This document shows, piece by piece, positions 52,882 through 61,375 of a stretch of DNA of 64,000 nucleotides (position 1 is the stretch's first letter; each line of letters opens with the position of its first letter). The notes beneath the pieces are model-generated. The model did not search any database and was not told the DNA's origin. It saw only the letters and a program-made list of their open reading frames with translations. The stretch spans positions 496,001 through 560,000 of the forward strand of contig NZ_AP022617.1 in assembly GCF_010731575.1 (NCBI RefSeq), in the 5' to 3' direction. The translations under genes were made by a program, and so were the position numbers. The stretch is from Mycolicibacterium monacense (GTDB taxonomy: Bacteria; Actinomycetota; Actinomycetes; Mycobacteriales; Mycobacteriaceae).

Positions 52882-54018
52882 ATGAGCATGATCTGGACGA
52901 ACTCGGGCGACTCCCACTTCCTCGAACCCGATGACCTGTGGCGGTCCCGGCTACCCAAACGGCTCGCCGAGCTGACGCCACATGCCGAGAAGGATCCCGA
53001 CGGCGAGTACGAAACCGTCTCGGTCGACGGCCAGATCTTCCGGCGCAAGCTGCCGTCGTCGGCGATGACAGCCTTCATCGAGGAAAGCATGAAGCCGCAA
53101 GGCATCCGCGACGCCAGGGCACGGCTGGGCGACCTGGACAAAGAGGGTGTCTGGGGGGAGGTGATCTTCCCGTCGTTGGGCATGTGGGCCTCCACTTTCC
53201 GCACCCCCGAACTCCTCAAGGCGTGCATGCGGGCCAGCAACGAGTGGGCCCTGGAGGAGATCTGCGCGGTGTCGCCGCGGTACGTGGTGACCGCACAGGT
53301 GTCGACCCTGGTCGTGGAGGATGCGGTCGAGGAATTGCACTGGGCCGCGGACAACGGCTTCAAGGCGGTCTTCCTGCCGACCACACCGCATCCCAGCGCG
53401 CCGGACTGGCACCGCAAGGAGTGGGAACCGTTCTGGGCCGCCGCCGAGGAAGCGGGCATGGTCATCGCCTTCCACATCGGCACCGACCCCGTCGACATGA
53501 CCGTGGGCGGCGCATCGGGCGGGGCGGGGCAGGTGTATCGCGGCCCGGGTGGCGCGATCATGAACTACGCGGAGACGACGTTCTCCGGTCAGCGGGCGGC
53601 GATGAAGATGGTGGCCTCCGGCGCCTTGGACCGCCACGAAAACCTCAGGGTGCTGATCTCCGAGGGCGGGGCGACGTGGGTGCCGTTCCTCGGTGACCGC
53701 CTTTTGGAGGGCTACCGGCAGCACCACATGGCCGTGCGGCCCAAGCTGAGCCGCAACCCGAAGGAGATCCTCTACAGCCAGGTCTACGCGTCGTTCCAGC
53801 ACGACGAGACCGCGGTCGCCGCGTTCGAGCACATGGGCTACAAGAACGTGATGTTCGGCAGCGACTACCCGCATATGGAGGGCACCTTCGGTCACACCCA
53901 GGACACCTTGAAGGGACTCTTCGACGGCATCAGTGACGAGACTCGACTGCGCATCACCCAGGGCACGTTCTACGAACTGTTCCCCGACGTCCCGCCCGTC
54001 CCAGCCGAAAAGTTCTGA
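52882..54018 (+). CDS. Amidohydrolase-2 family metal-dependent enzyme
   Basis: A 378-aa member of the same group as 3895-5061. The N terminus has SGDSHFLEPDDLW (DxH in place of HxH). Middle segment MVIAFHIGTDPVDM, LISEGGATWVPFLGDRLLEG with the family WVPxxL strand, and FGSDYPHMEGTFGHT carrying the C-terminal Asp/His. ATG at 52882 with GGAGG upstream. First gene of a four-gene unit with a thiolase-like protein, a DUF35 protein and a small Cys protein. The reaction is unknown. Confidence 0.87.
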   Translation: MSMIWTNSGDSHFLEPDDLWRSRLPKRLAELTPHAEKDPDGEYETVSVDGQIFRRKLPSSAMTAFIEESMKPQGIRDARARLGDLDKEGVWGEVIFPSLGMWASTFRTPELLKACMRASNEWALEEICAVSPRYVVTAQVSTLVVEDAVEELHWAADNGFKAVFLPTTPHPSAPDWHRKEWEPFWAAAEEAGMVIAFHIGTDPVDMTVGGASGGAGQVYRGPGGAIMNYAETTFSGQRAAMKMVASGALDRHENLRVLISEGGATWVPFLGDRLLEGYRQHHMAVRPKLSRNPKEILYSQVYASFQHDETAVAAFEHMGYKNVMFGSDYPHMEGTFGHTQDTLKGLFDGISDETRLRITQGTFYELFPDVPPVPAEKF

Positions 54019-54022
54019 GTCC

Positions 54023-55231
54023 GTGACGACTTCCGGAATGAAGACCGGCTTGCGCGACGTCGCCATCGTCGGCATCGGTGCTACGCCCTACTACAAGCGG
54101 GGCGGCTCGTTGCCCAAGTCGATCACCGAGCTTGCCGGCGAGGCGATCTTGGCCGCCTGCCAGGACGCCGGTCTGACGGCCGCCGAGATCGACGGCTTCG
54201 CGTACTACTCGGGCGCCAGCGCGGGCTACACCGAGAAGATGGACACCGCCGACTTCGTTGAGACCCTGGGCATTCCGGAGGTCCGGTTCACCGCCGCGCT
54301 GACCTCCGGTGGGGGTGGCTCGGCGGGCGCGATCGGGCTGGCCCGGGCGGCCATCGTGGCGGGCGATGCCTCGGTGGTGGTCACGGTGATGGCACTGCAG
54401 CAGTCCAAACAGCGGTTGGGGTCGGTGTTCTCGGCGATGGACCCTGATCCGATCAACTCGTTCTTGCAGCCGTCGGGACTGTTCGGCCCAGGTCAGCTGA
54501 TGTCGGTGTTGGCGCGCCGGCACATGCACCTCTACGGCACCCGCCGTGAGGCATTCGCCGAGATTGCGCTCTCGACGCGGAGCAATGCGTTGAATCGCCC
54601 GAAGGCCATGCACCGCCAACCACTTACGTTGGACGACTACTTCAACGCGCGGATGATCGCAGAACCTCTGTGTCTCTATGACTTCTGCCAGGAGACGGAC
54701 GGCGCCGTCGCGGTGATCACCACCAGCATTGATCGGGCGAAGGATCTGAAGCAGCCTCCGGTGCCGGTGGTCGCCGCCGCCCACGGCGGGGTTCGCGACT
54801 GGGGGAGGGCGTTCGCCTGGATGGGCATGCCCGACGAATACTTCGCATCCTCGGGCAATGCGCCCATCGCCAAGCGGCTCTACGAGCAGGCGGGTATCAG
54901 CGCGGCCGACATCGACGTGGCCCTGCTCTACGACCACTTCAGCCCGATGGTCCTGATGCAGCTCGAGGACTACGGGTTCTGCGGCAAGGGGGAGGGTGGC
55001 GCGTTCGTCGAGAGCGGCGCCATCCGGTATGACGGCGGCTCGATTCCGGTCAACACCCACGGCGGTCAGCTCTCCGAGGCCTACATCATCGGGATGACCC
55101 ACATCATGGAAGGAGTCGAGCAGATGCGCGGCACCGCCGTTAATCAGGTCCTCGACGCCGAACTCGCGCTGGTCACTGGCGGACCGGCGAGCCTGCCCGT
55201 CAGTGGGCTGATCCTGGGGAAGGCCGCGTGA
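54023..55231 (+). CDS. Thiolase-fold protein without nucleophilic Cys (Ltp2-like)
   Basis: A 402-aa thiolase-superfamily protein. VAIVGIGATPYYKRGG start; the nucleophile loop reads ALTSGGGGSAGAIGLARAAI, with no Cys. NTHGGQLSEAYIIGMTHIMEG keeps the His of NxHGG. The final ALVTGGPASLPVSGLILG lacks the second Cys. With the DUF35 partner gene overlapping by four bases, retro-aldolase function of the Ltp2-ChsH2 kind is the best inference. Start GTG at 54023; an in-frame ATG at 54038 is possible. Confidence 0.87.
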   Translation: MTTSGMKTGLRDVAIVGIGATPYYKRGGSLPKSITELAGEAILAACQDAGLTAAEIDGFAYYSGASAGYTEKMDTADFVETLGIPEVRFTAALTSGGGGSAGAIGLARAAIVAGDASVVVTVMALQQSKQRLGSVFSAMDPDPINSFLQPSGLFGPGQLMSVLARRHMHLYGTRREAFAEIALSTRSNALNRPKAMHRQPLTLDDYFNARMIAEPLCLYDFCQETDGAVAVITTSIDRAKDLKQPPVPVVAAAHGGVRDWGRAFAWMGMPDEYFASSGNAPIAKRLYEQAGISAADIDVALLYDHFSPMVLMQLEDYGFCGKGEGGAFVESGAIRYDGGSIPVNTHGGQLSEAYIIGMTHIMEGVEQMRGTAVNQVLDAELALVTGGPASLPVSGLILGKAA

Positions 55232-55683
55232 GCACCGCTGCGGTCAACCGGTCCACCACGCTCCCCGGCGAGCACGTCCGGATCGCGGTCAACAAGGACA
55301 CCGAGCCGTTCTGGCAGGCTGCGAAGGAACGTCGGCTGGTCGCGCCGCAGTGCGCCGACTGCCACACCTTCCGCCTGCCGCCGACCCCGTTCTGCCCCTC
55401 CTGCCAGTCGAAGACCGTCAACTGGGTCGAACTCAGCGGCGAGGCCGTCGTTTACAGCTTCGCCGTCGTGCACGGATTCCCCGGCATGCCCGATCTCGTG
55501 CTCGTGCCCGCGGTGCTCGACCTGCCCGACGCCCCGGGTGCGCGACTGGTGTCCAACATCATTGACGTCGCACCCGCCGAGGTGCAGATCGACATGCGGG
55601 TGCGCGTGGACTTCACCGCGATCGCCGACGGGTGGATGCTGCCGGTGTTCCGGGTCGGCACAGCCGACAGGATTGAGGAGTAG
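55228..55683 (+). CDS. DUF35 zinc-ribbon/OB-fold protein
   Basis: A 151-aa protein: zinc ribbon CADCHTFRLPP and FCPSCQSKT (about residues 37-56), then an OB fold with GEAVVYSFAVVHGFPGMPDLVLVPAVLDLPD. Partner of the thiolase-like protein just upstream. GTGA start overlap. Confidence 0.9.
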   Translation: MSTAAVNRSTTLPGEHVRIAVNKDTEPFWQAAKERRLVAPQCADCHTFRLPPTPFCPSCQSKTVNWVELSGEAVVYSFAVVHGFPGMPDLVLVPAVLDLPDAPGARLVSNIIDVAPAEVQIDMRVRVDFTAIADGWMLPVFRVGTADRIEE

Positions 55684-55687
55684 TTCG

Positions 55688-55894
55688 ATGTCCGATGACA
55701 GCGCACTGCACGAAAAGCCGCTGGAGTTCCTCACCAGTATCGCCAACACCGGCGGATCGTGTGACGGCCAGGCGATCCTGCCGCTCAATGGTCACTACCG
55801 CTGCACGTGCTCCTGCGGCAACTGGGACATCGAAGTCGATGATCCACAGGAAGGCTTGCGGCTGGCCCGCATTCACACCGGAAGTGCGTTCTAG
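55688..55894 (+). CDS. Small CxC-motif protein
   Basis: A 68-aa protein, not recognised. It contains SCDGQ and RCTCSCGNWDIEV: four cysteines in all, three of them in a tight CTCSC cluster, suggesting metal binding or disulfides. A GLRLARIHTGSAF tail follows. ATG at 55688, four bases after the DUF35 stop codon, so it is probably translated with the unit. Confidence 0.6.
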   Translation: MSDDSALHEKPLEFLTSIANTGGSCDGQAILPLNGHYRCTCSCGNWDIEVDDPQEGLRLARIHTGSAF

Positions 55895-55912
55895 ACACCA
55901 GGTGCTGGACGT

Positions 55913-56075
55913 GTGGGACATCTGAACGGCAAAGTTGCCTTCATCACCTGAGCCGCCCGCGGCCAGATTTGCGCGCGCACGCGGTCAGACTCGCGGCGGA
56001 CGGCGCAGACATCATCGACGTCAACCTCGTCGGCGCGTGGCCTGGCCGCTCGACGCCGGCTTCGCCGTTCGTTGA
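55913..56075 (+). pseudogene. Decayed mycofactocin-type SDR with internal deletions
   Basis: Begins like the SDR at 48011 (GHLNGKVAFIT). The Gly of TGA(A/G)RGQG is a TGA stop, with further changes in AARGQIC. It then jumps from GADII to DVNLVGAW and again directly to the C-terminal WPLDAGFAVR plus stop at 56075. Thus about 220 codons are missing. The surviving ends match 48011-48826 well, marking it as an internally deleted paralogue. Confidence 0.85.
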
Positions 56076-56113
56076 CATCCCGGGTGGAGTCGGCGGGTAT
56101 TGCGTCGGTCACA

Positions 56114-56142
56114 TGACATAGCTAACCTAGTGTGATGAGTCG
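56114..56142. promoter_or_regulatory. 29-bp operator-like element, copy 5 (half site strong)
   Basis: ACATAGCTAACCTAGT (56116-56131) matches the left half of copy 2 (ACATAACTAACCAGGT) at 13 of 16 positions; the right half is degenerate. It lies about 110 bases upstream of the P450 gene, in the 179-base stretch after the SDR pseudogene. TTGACA at 56147-56152 could be a -35 element. Otherwise the stretch holds no gene. Confidence 0.4.
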
Positions 56143-56254
56143 TTGGGTTGACAACGGCCTTGGTTTCGATCAAATGTGACAGTCGACTGCCGTAGCATGG
56201 CGGACGAATCAGCTTCGACATCGTGCTCGGTCGCGGCCGCTACGGAAGGACAAC

Positions 56255-57460
56255 ATGAGCGAGAGTCAGCCCACCGCAGCATGTCCCGTCAAGAACATCG
56301 ACATGAATACTCCTGACTCGCCGGCGCTGACGCACTTCCGCCTGCTAGACGAATGTCAGGACGAGGCCAGGCCGGTCTTCCGCAACACCGAGGCCGGCAT
56401 GGATTACTGGGTGTTCACCGAGAACGCGGTGATCCTGGACGGATTGCAGCATCCGGAGCTCTGGTCCAGCAGCGTCATCGTGCCGACGGAGCCGGAGCCG
56501 CCTTACAAGTGGATCCCGATCATGATCGACCCGCCCGACCATGCCAAGTGGCGCCAGGTGCTGGCGGAGTACTTCTCGCCCGGCCGCGTCAAGGGTCTGC
56601 GCGGGGCACAGCAGAAGCTGGCCGGCGAACTCATCGACCAGCTCGCAAGCGAGCAGGGGTGCGACTTCGTGGAACGGATCGCGCGGGTGTTCCCGTCGAC
56701 CGTCTTCCTGACGATCATGGGCATGCCCGTCGAGGATCTCGAGAAGTTCCTGGCGTGGGAGGACATGATCTTGCATCAGAGCGGCGTGGGCGAGGAGGTC
56801 AACGCCACCCGGCTCGAGGGCATGACGCACGTGATGGGCTACTTCTCCGAGCTGATTCAACAGCGCCGTGAGAACCGGGACCCGGATGCCGACGACATCG
56901 TCAGCAAGGCCATCGACTGGACCATCGACGGGGAACCGATCAACGACCTGGAGCTGCTCAACTGCCTCCTGCTGTTGTTCATGGCCGGACTCGACACGGT
57001 CTCCAACCAGCTGTCCTACGCGATGTTGCACCTGGCCACCCATCCGGGCGACCGCGCCAGGATCGTCGCCGACCCAGAGCTCATCCCAAGAGCGGTCGAG
57101 GAGATCCTCCGCGTCTATCCCATCGTGCAGACCGCCCGAAAAGCCACTCAGGACATGGACTTCCACGGCTGCCCTGTGAAGGCGGGCGACATGGCGTCCT
57201 TTTCGTTGGCATTCGCAGGCCGGGACGAGGAGGCCTACCCGGACGCCCGCACAGTCGACCTCGACCGCGGCGTCACGCGTCACCTGTCCTTCGGCGGCGG
57301 CCCACACCGTTGCCTCGGCTCGCACCTCGCCCGGCAGGAGCTGGCCGTCGTCCTGGAGGAGTGGCACAAGCGCATTCCGGACTACGAACTCGCTGGGGAG
57401 CCCATCGAGCACGGCGGACAGGTGTTCGGCGTGGATTCGCTGAACCTGACGTGGCGCTGA
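56255..57460 (+). CDS. Cytochrome P450
   Basis: A 401-aa soluble bacterial P450 monooxygenase. I-helix LLLFMAGLDTVSNQ (AGxDT, about residues 242-252), K-helix EEILRVYP (ExxR, about 288) and heme loop FGGGPHRCLGSHLARQE (Cys about 351). The N-terminal CPVKNIDMNTPD resembles several mycobacterial sterol- and fatty-acid-acting P450s, but the CYP family cannot be named. The ATG at 56255 has GGACA upstream. The redox partner is probably a ferredoxin such as the one at 8140. Confidence 0.95.
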   Translation: MSESQPTAACPVKNIDMNTPDSPALTHFRLLDECQDEARPVFRNTEAGMDYWVFTENAVILDGLQHPELWSSSVIVPTEPEPPYKWIPIMIDPPDHAKWRQVLAEYFSPGRVKGLRGAQQKLAGELIDQLASEQGCDFVERIARVFPSTVFLTIMGMPVEDLEKFLAWEDMILHQSGVGEEVNATRLEGMTHVMGYFSELIQQRRENRDPDADDIVSKAIDWTIDGEPINDLELLNCLLLLFMAGLDTVSNQLSYAMLHLATHPGDRARIVADPELIPRAVEEILRVYPIVQTARKATQDMDFHGCPVKAGDMASFSLAFAGRDEEAYPDARTVDLDRGVTRHLSFGGGPHRCLGSHLARQELAVVLEEWHKRIPDYELAGEPIEHGGQVFGVDSLNLTWR

Positions 57461-57590
57461 CGCGAGCGTGCGGCGCACGCTGGACGCATGTGGCACGACG
57501 ACGGGCTTCCGGCGAGACCCTCGGACCAAGACCAGAAGTACGGCTCGCCGTCGAGAATGCGGTCGCCCGCTTCGCCCCGGAGATCAGCGC

Positions 57591-58565
57591 ATGCGACTTT
57601 CGTTGACATTCGATGTCACCGATGCCGTGGGGTCCGGCGAGCAGCTGACACAGAGGGCGTGGGCGTTCCTGCCTGAGCGACCCGACGACGCGCGTGCCGT
57701 GCTTCTGTGTTTGGCCGGAGGCACGTACGACAAGCAGTACTGGCACCTCGATGTCGACGGCCATCCCGGATACAGCTTCGGCGAACACCTGGCCGACTCG
57801 GGGTTCGTCGTGATCGCGGTCGACCACCTCGGGATCGGGGAGAGTGACGACCCGATCGCGTCGGGATCCCTGGGCCTGGAATTACTCGCGAAGGGCGATG
57901 CCGAAGTTGCCCGCCAGGTTCGGGAACGACTGCGATGCGGTGAGATTCACGACCAGCTTCCGGTCACCCTCCCGCTGGTGGGCGTCGGCCATTCGATGGG
58001 CGCCTGTCTGACGACGATGGTGCAGGCTATGGGCCACCCGTACGACGCCGTCGCGCTGCTGGGCTACGGCGTGCAGATCACCAACGTGTACCAGGACACC
58101 GCCGACGAGGCCGATCTGGAAGCTCGAATTCAACAGACCATCGCCGCGGCTTGTCAGTTGACCGGTGCCAAGCCCACCGACATCCACACCTTCGCGCCTC
58201 GGGCGTACCTCGCGGATCTGTTCTATGCAGGCGAGGTTCCGCAGGACGTCATCGATGCGGACACCGCAGCACAAAGCCGGGTACCGGTGCGAGCGGCGGC
58301 CGAGGTCACCACCCCGGGATTCGTTGCGAATTACGCTTCGCAGCTTGACGTGCCCGTCTTCCTCGCGTTTGGCGCGGCACTGGACGTATCGCCGAACCCG
58401 CATGCCGAGCCGATCAACTACATCGGTTCCCCGGACGTGACCTTGCACGTCGTACCGCATTCGGGGCACTGTCACAACTTTTCAAGCCACCGCAGCCGGC
58501 TGTGGGACCGCATCGCTCGATGGGTGCCGACCGTCGTCCCGGTCGGCGAAACAGTCGACGCTTAG
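57591..58565 (+). CDS. Alpha/beta hydrolase
   Basis: A 324-aa serine hydrolase. VDHLGIGESDD follows the oxyanion strand LCLAGGTYDKQYWH; GVGHSMGACL carries the nucleophile Ser (about residue 134); and SGHCHNF has the His. The ATG at 57591 has GGAG upstream; the open frame to 57468 looks like chance. It probably acts on an ester or acyl substrate of the P450 pathway. It starts 130 bases after the P450 stop and precedes the dehydrogenase by only seven bases. Confidence 0.85.
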   Translation: MRLSLTFDVTDAVGSGEQLTQRAWAFLPERPDDARAVLLCLAGGTYDKQYWHLDVDGHPGYSFGEHLADSGFVVIAVDHLGIGESDDPIASGSLGLELLAKGDAEVARQVRERLRCGEIHDQLPVTLPLVGVGHSMGACLTTMVQAMGHPYDAVALLGYGVQITNVYQDTADEADLEARIQQTIAAACQLTGAKPTDIHTFAPRAYLADLFYAGEVPQDVIDADTAAQSRVPVRAAAEVTTPGFVANYASQLDVPVFLAFGAALDVSPNPHAEPINYIGSPDVTLHVVPHSGHCHNFSSHRSRLWDRIARWVPTVVPVGETVDA

Positions 58566-58572
58566 GAGCGCA

Positions 58573-59412
58573 GTGGCCGATACAGTCGGGTTCCTCGGTG
58601 CGGGGCAACTCGGAGAACCGATGGTCGAGCGTCTGCTCGGCGCCGGCCACGACGTCTTGGTGTACGCCAGACGCGAGGACGCCCGGCGCCGACTAGAAGC
58701 CAAGGGCGCGGCGCTGGCCGATTCGGTCGCCGACCTGGCCCACCGAAGCGACGTGCTCATCTCGTGCCTGTTCTCCGATGCGCAGCTTCGCGAAACCGGG
58801 CTCGGCCCAGACGGATTCATCGCCAACGCGAAGCCCGGTGCTGTGTTCGTCTCACACACCACCGGGACCGTGGCCACCCTCGCGGCGTTGCGGGACCATT
58901 CGTCCTCCGGCCCGGTCGTGCTCGACGCGCCCGTCAGCGGTACCGCGGACGACATCGCTGCAGGCACATTGACCGTGCTGCTCGGGGGGCCGGGGGACGC
59001 CGTTGCCGCCGTGACGCCAGTCCTGGCCGCCTACGCCGATCCGGTGGTACCGACCGGCACGCTCGGCAGTGCTTTGGCGCTCAAGCTGATCAACAACCTG
59101 TTGTTCGCCGCCAACGCTCAACTCCTGGCAGCGGCAACGGAACTGGGCACACAGCTGGGCGTCGACCCGGACGTGCTGTTGTCCACGCTGCAGGTGTGCA
59201 GCGCAGGTAGCCATGCGGCGGCGCACGCTGAGCGCATCGGTGGCATGGACCGATTCGCTGAGCTGGCCGGACCTTTCTTGCGAAAGGACATCGCGGCGTG
59301 CCGCGAGGCTGCGGCCGAGGCCCGCGTTGGCCTAGGCCTGTTGGGTACCGCAGTCCGGGAGGGCCCGCTCGCCCTCGATGACGTCGACTCGACAACCGAA
59401 AGGACACGATGA
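58573..59412 (+). CDS. 3-hydroxyisobutyrate dehydrogenase-like (beta-hydroxyacid) enzyme
   Basis: A 279-aa NAD-dependent oxidoreductase. N-terminal Rossmann GFLGAGQLGEPMVERLL, DAPVSGTADDIAAGTL (the family DAPVSGG motif with Thr replacing Gly), and the catalytic Lys in LALKLINNLLF. Length matches the family. It overlaps the SDR start by four bases. Substrate unknown. Confidence 0.9.
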   Translation: MADTVGFLGAGQLGEPMVERLLGAGHDVLVYARREDARRRLEAKGAALADSVADLAHRSDVLISCLFSDAQLRETGLGPDGFIANAKPGAVFVSHTTGTVATLAALRDHSSSGPVVLDAPVSGTADDIAAGTLTVLLGGPGDAVAAVTPVLAAYADPVVPTGTLGSALALKLINNLLFAANAQLLAAATELGTQLGVDPDVLLSTLQVCSAGSHAAAHAERIGGMDRFAELAGPFLRKDIAACREAAAEARVGLGLLGTAVREGPLALDDVDSTTERTR

Positions 59413-60233
59413 TGACAGGTCGACTGACGGGGAAGGTCGCGTTCATCACCGGCGCCGCGCGAGGGCAGGGCCGCGCGCACGCAGTGCGGATGGCCGAGGA
59501 GGGTGCCGACATCATCGCCGTCGACCTGGCCGGACCGCTGCCCGACTCGGTGCGCTACCCGTCCGCCACCCCAGATGACCTCCAGGAGACCGTGCAGGAG
59601 GTGAAGGCCGCAGGTGGCCGAATCATGGCCACCGCGGCGGATATTCGTGATCTGGACGCGCTGCGGACCGCCGTCGACGAGGGCGTCGAGGCCTACGGGC
59701 GACTCGACGTCATCGTGGCCAACGCCGGCATCTGCATCCCTGCGCCGTGGAACGAGATCACACCCGAGTCGTTCCGCGACATCATCGACGTCAACGTGAC
59801 GGGTACCTGGAACACGGTGATGGCCGGGGCGCAGCGGATCATCGACGGGGGCCGTGGTGGATCCATCATCCTGATCAGCTCCTACGCCGGTGTGAAGGTG
59901 CAGCCGTACATGGTGCACTACACCGCGAGCAAGCATGCGGTGACCGGGATGGCAAGGGCCTTCGCCGCGGAGCTGGGCAAGCACGACATCAGGGTCAACA
60001 GCGTGCACCCTGGGCCAGTCAACACCCCGATGGGCGGCGGGGACATGATCGCGGCGTTGTTCTCCGCCATCGAGACGAATCCCACGCTCAACAACATGGG
60101 TACGCCGTTCCTGCCGCAGTGGGCCTGCGAGCCGGAAGACGTTGCGGCGGCGGTGTGTTGGCTGGCGTCGGACGAGTCGCGCTTCGTGACGGCCACCCGG
60201 CTGTCCGTCGACCAGGGCATGGCGCAGTTCTAG
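59409..60233 (+). CDS. Mycofactocin-coupled short-chain dehydrogenase/reductase
   Basis: A 274-aa SDR of the same subfamily as 15399 and 48011: TGAARGQGRAHAV, DLAGPLPDSVRYPSATPDDL insertion, VVANAG-type VIVANAGICIPA, YTASKHA catalytic pair, and WLASDESRFVTATRL. Start ATG at 59409 or 59412, with AAAGGA upstream. Last gene of the P450-linked unit; convergent with the phosphotransferase gene. Confidence 0.88.
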   Translation: MMTGRLTGKVAFITGAARGQGRAHAVRMAEEGADIIAVDLAGPLPDSVRYPSATPDDLQETVQEVKAAGGRIMATAADIRDLDALRTAVDEGVEAYGRLDVIVANAGICIPAPWNEITPESFRDIIDVNVTGTWNTVMAGAQRIIDGGRGGSIILISSYAGVKVQPYMVHYTASKHAVTGMARAFAAELGKHDIRVNSVHPGPVNTPMGGGDMIAALFSAIETNPTLNNMGTPFLPQWACEPEDVAAAVCWLASDESRFVTATRLSVDQGMAQF

Positions 60234-60241
60234 TCGACGCC

Positions 60242-61327
60242 TCAGATCTGGTCGAGGTACCGCTCCACCAGCGCGACTGAAGCCCGCGGATAGCTGGTGG
60301 CCGTCTCGGCATCCAACCCGTCGCGGACCAGCAGCCGGGCGAGCCGATTGTTGATAAGCGACAGGACGAACGCGGCCAGCAGCTGGTAGTAGACGATGTC
60401 GCCGGTGAGTGAGCCGCCGAACCGCAGGTAGCGGCGCACCGTCTCGTCATCGTCGGGAACGCCCGGTGGGCGGGTGAATCCGAGCGATTCACATAGGAAA
60501 CGCTCGAACATGAGCCACCAGCCGAGGTCGATGTCGGGCGGCCCCGTCCCGGCGGTCTCCCAGTCGAACAGCGCCACCACCGACAGGTCGTCGCCGAAGC
60601 ACATGTTCCCGACCCGTGCATCCCCCCAGACGACCGTCTCGGCATCGGTATCAGGGGCCGCCTCGAGGATCACCCGCAGGGCCTGCGTGAGCGTGTTCGC
60701 GCCCACCGTCAGGTCGGCACGGCACCAGTCGTGCCAGCCTCGCAGCTTGTCCAGATAGCGCTGAAGGGGTGTCCGATCGGGGTCGGCCTCGCCGCGGAGG
60801 AACCGCAGCGTGTCGGGGTCGTCGATGCGGTGCACGGCAGCCAATGCGCGTAAGCCGTTGTCGCACAGCAACCCCCGTTCCGCCGGGGAGAGTTCGACGG
60901 TCCAGCCCCGCTTGTGCCAACTCGGAACGTCCGAGGGCGTCCGCCCCCACACCCGTCGCATCAGATAGAACGGCGTCCCCAGGATCGACGCGTCGCGTTC
61001 GATGCCGACGACGTGTGGCACCGGAATGCCTTGTGCGCCAAGCCGCTGCATGACCTCGGCCTGCCGCGGAGCGTCGGGCGCGGTGAACAACTGGTGATCG
61101 TCGGGCTGTGCGCGCAGTACCAGGTCCTCCGCGTGATGTGTGCCGGTTCGGTCGGTCCAGGACGCGGTGAAGAAGGCCGTCCTGCCCGAAAAGCCGGCCT
61201 GAGGCGAGGTGAATTCGGAGATATCGAAGGTGGTCATGCCGGCCGGCGCCAACCGGGGAGGCAGCCACGTGTGCAGCACCTCGACCACCCGGTCGCCGAC
61301 GTCGCCGCGCGCCGATGTGTACGCCAT
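60242..61327 (-). CDS. APH-family phosphotransferase-like protein
   Basis: A 361-aa aminoglycoside phosphotransferase/choline kinase-like protein. The catalytic loop reads VWGDARVGNM, so His of the usual HGD motif is Trp while Asp and Asn remain. The metal motif DWETAGTGPPDIDLGWW is intact. N-terminal VLRAQPDDHQL is the ATP-lysine strand analogue with Arg in place of Lys. In actinobacteria such proteins lie beside acyl-CoA dehydrogenases (ACAD10/11-like), acting on hydroxyacyl-CoA. ATG at 61327; divergent from the LLM gene. Confidence 0.85.
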   Translation of the reverse strand: MAYTSARGDVGDRVVEVLHTWLPPRLAPAGMTTFDISEFTSPQAGFSGRTAFFTASWTDRTGTHHAEDLVLRAQPDDHQLFTAPDAPRQAEVMQRLGAQGIPVPHVVGIERDASILGTPFYLMRRVWGRTPSDVPSWHKRGWTVELSPAERGLLCDNGLRALAAVHRIDDPDTLRFLRGEADPDRTPLQRYLDKLRGWHDWCRADLTVGANTLTQALRVILEAAPDTDAETVVWGDARVGNMCFGDDLSVVALFDWETAGTGPPDIDLGWWLMFERFLCESLGFTRPPGVPDDDETVRRYLRFGGSLTGDIVYYQLLAAFVLSLINNRLARLLVRDGLDAETATSYPRASVALVERYLDQI

Positions 61328-61350
61328 CAGGATTCCCTCGCCGCCGACCT

Positions 61351-61368
61351 GGACACTACTGTCAGAAT
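61351..61368 (+). promoter_or_regulatory. GGAC-N6-GTCAGAAT operator-like element
   Basis: GGACACTACTGTCAGAAT, in the 48-base gap between the phosphotransferase start (61327) and the LLM ATG (61376). It matches the TGAC-N6-GTCAGAAA family except at the first and last bases. Its end is only seven bases from the ATG. Confidence 0.4.
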
Positions 61369-61375
61369 AGCGGGT

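Noticed and set aside
57310..57606. Plus-strand frame spanning the end of the P450 gene and the following gap
   Set aside because: It overlaps the P450 in another frame and shows no recognisable domain; the gap may simply be open by composition.
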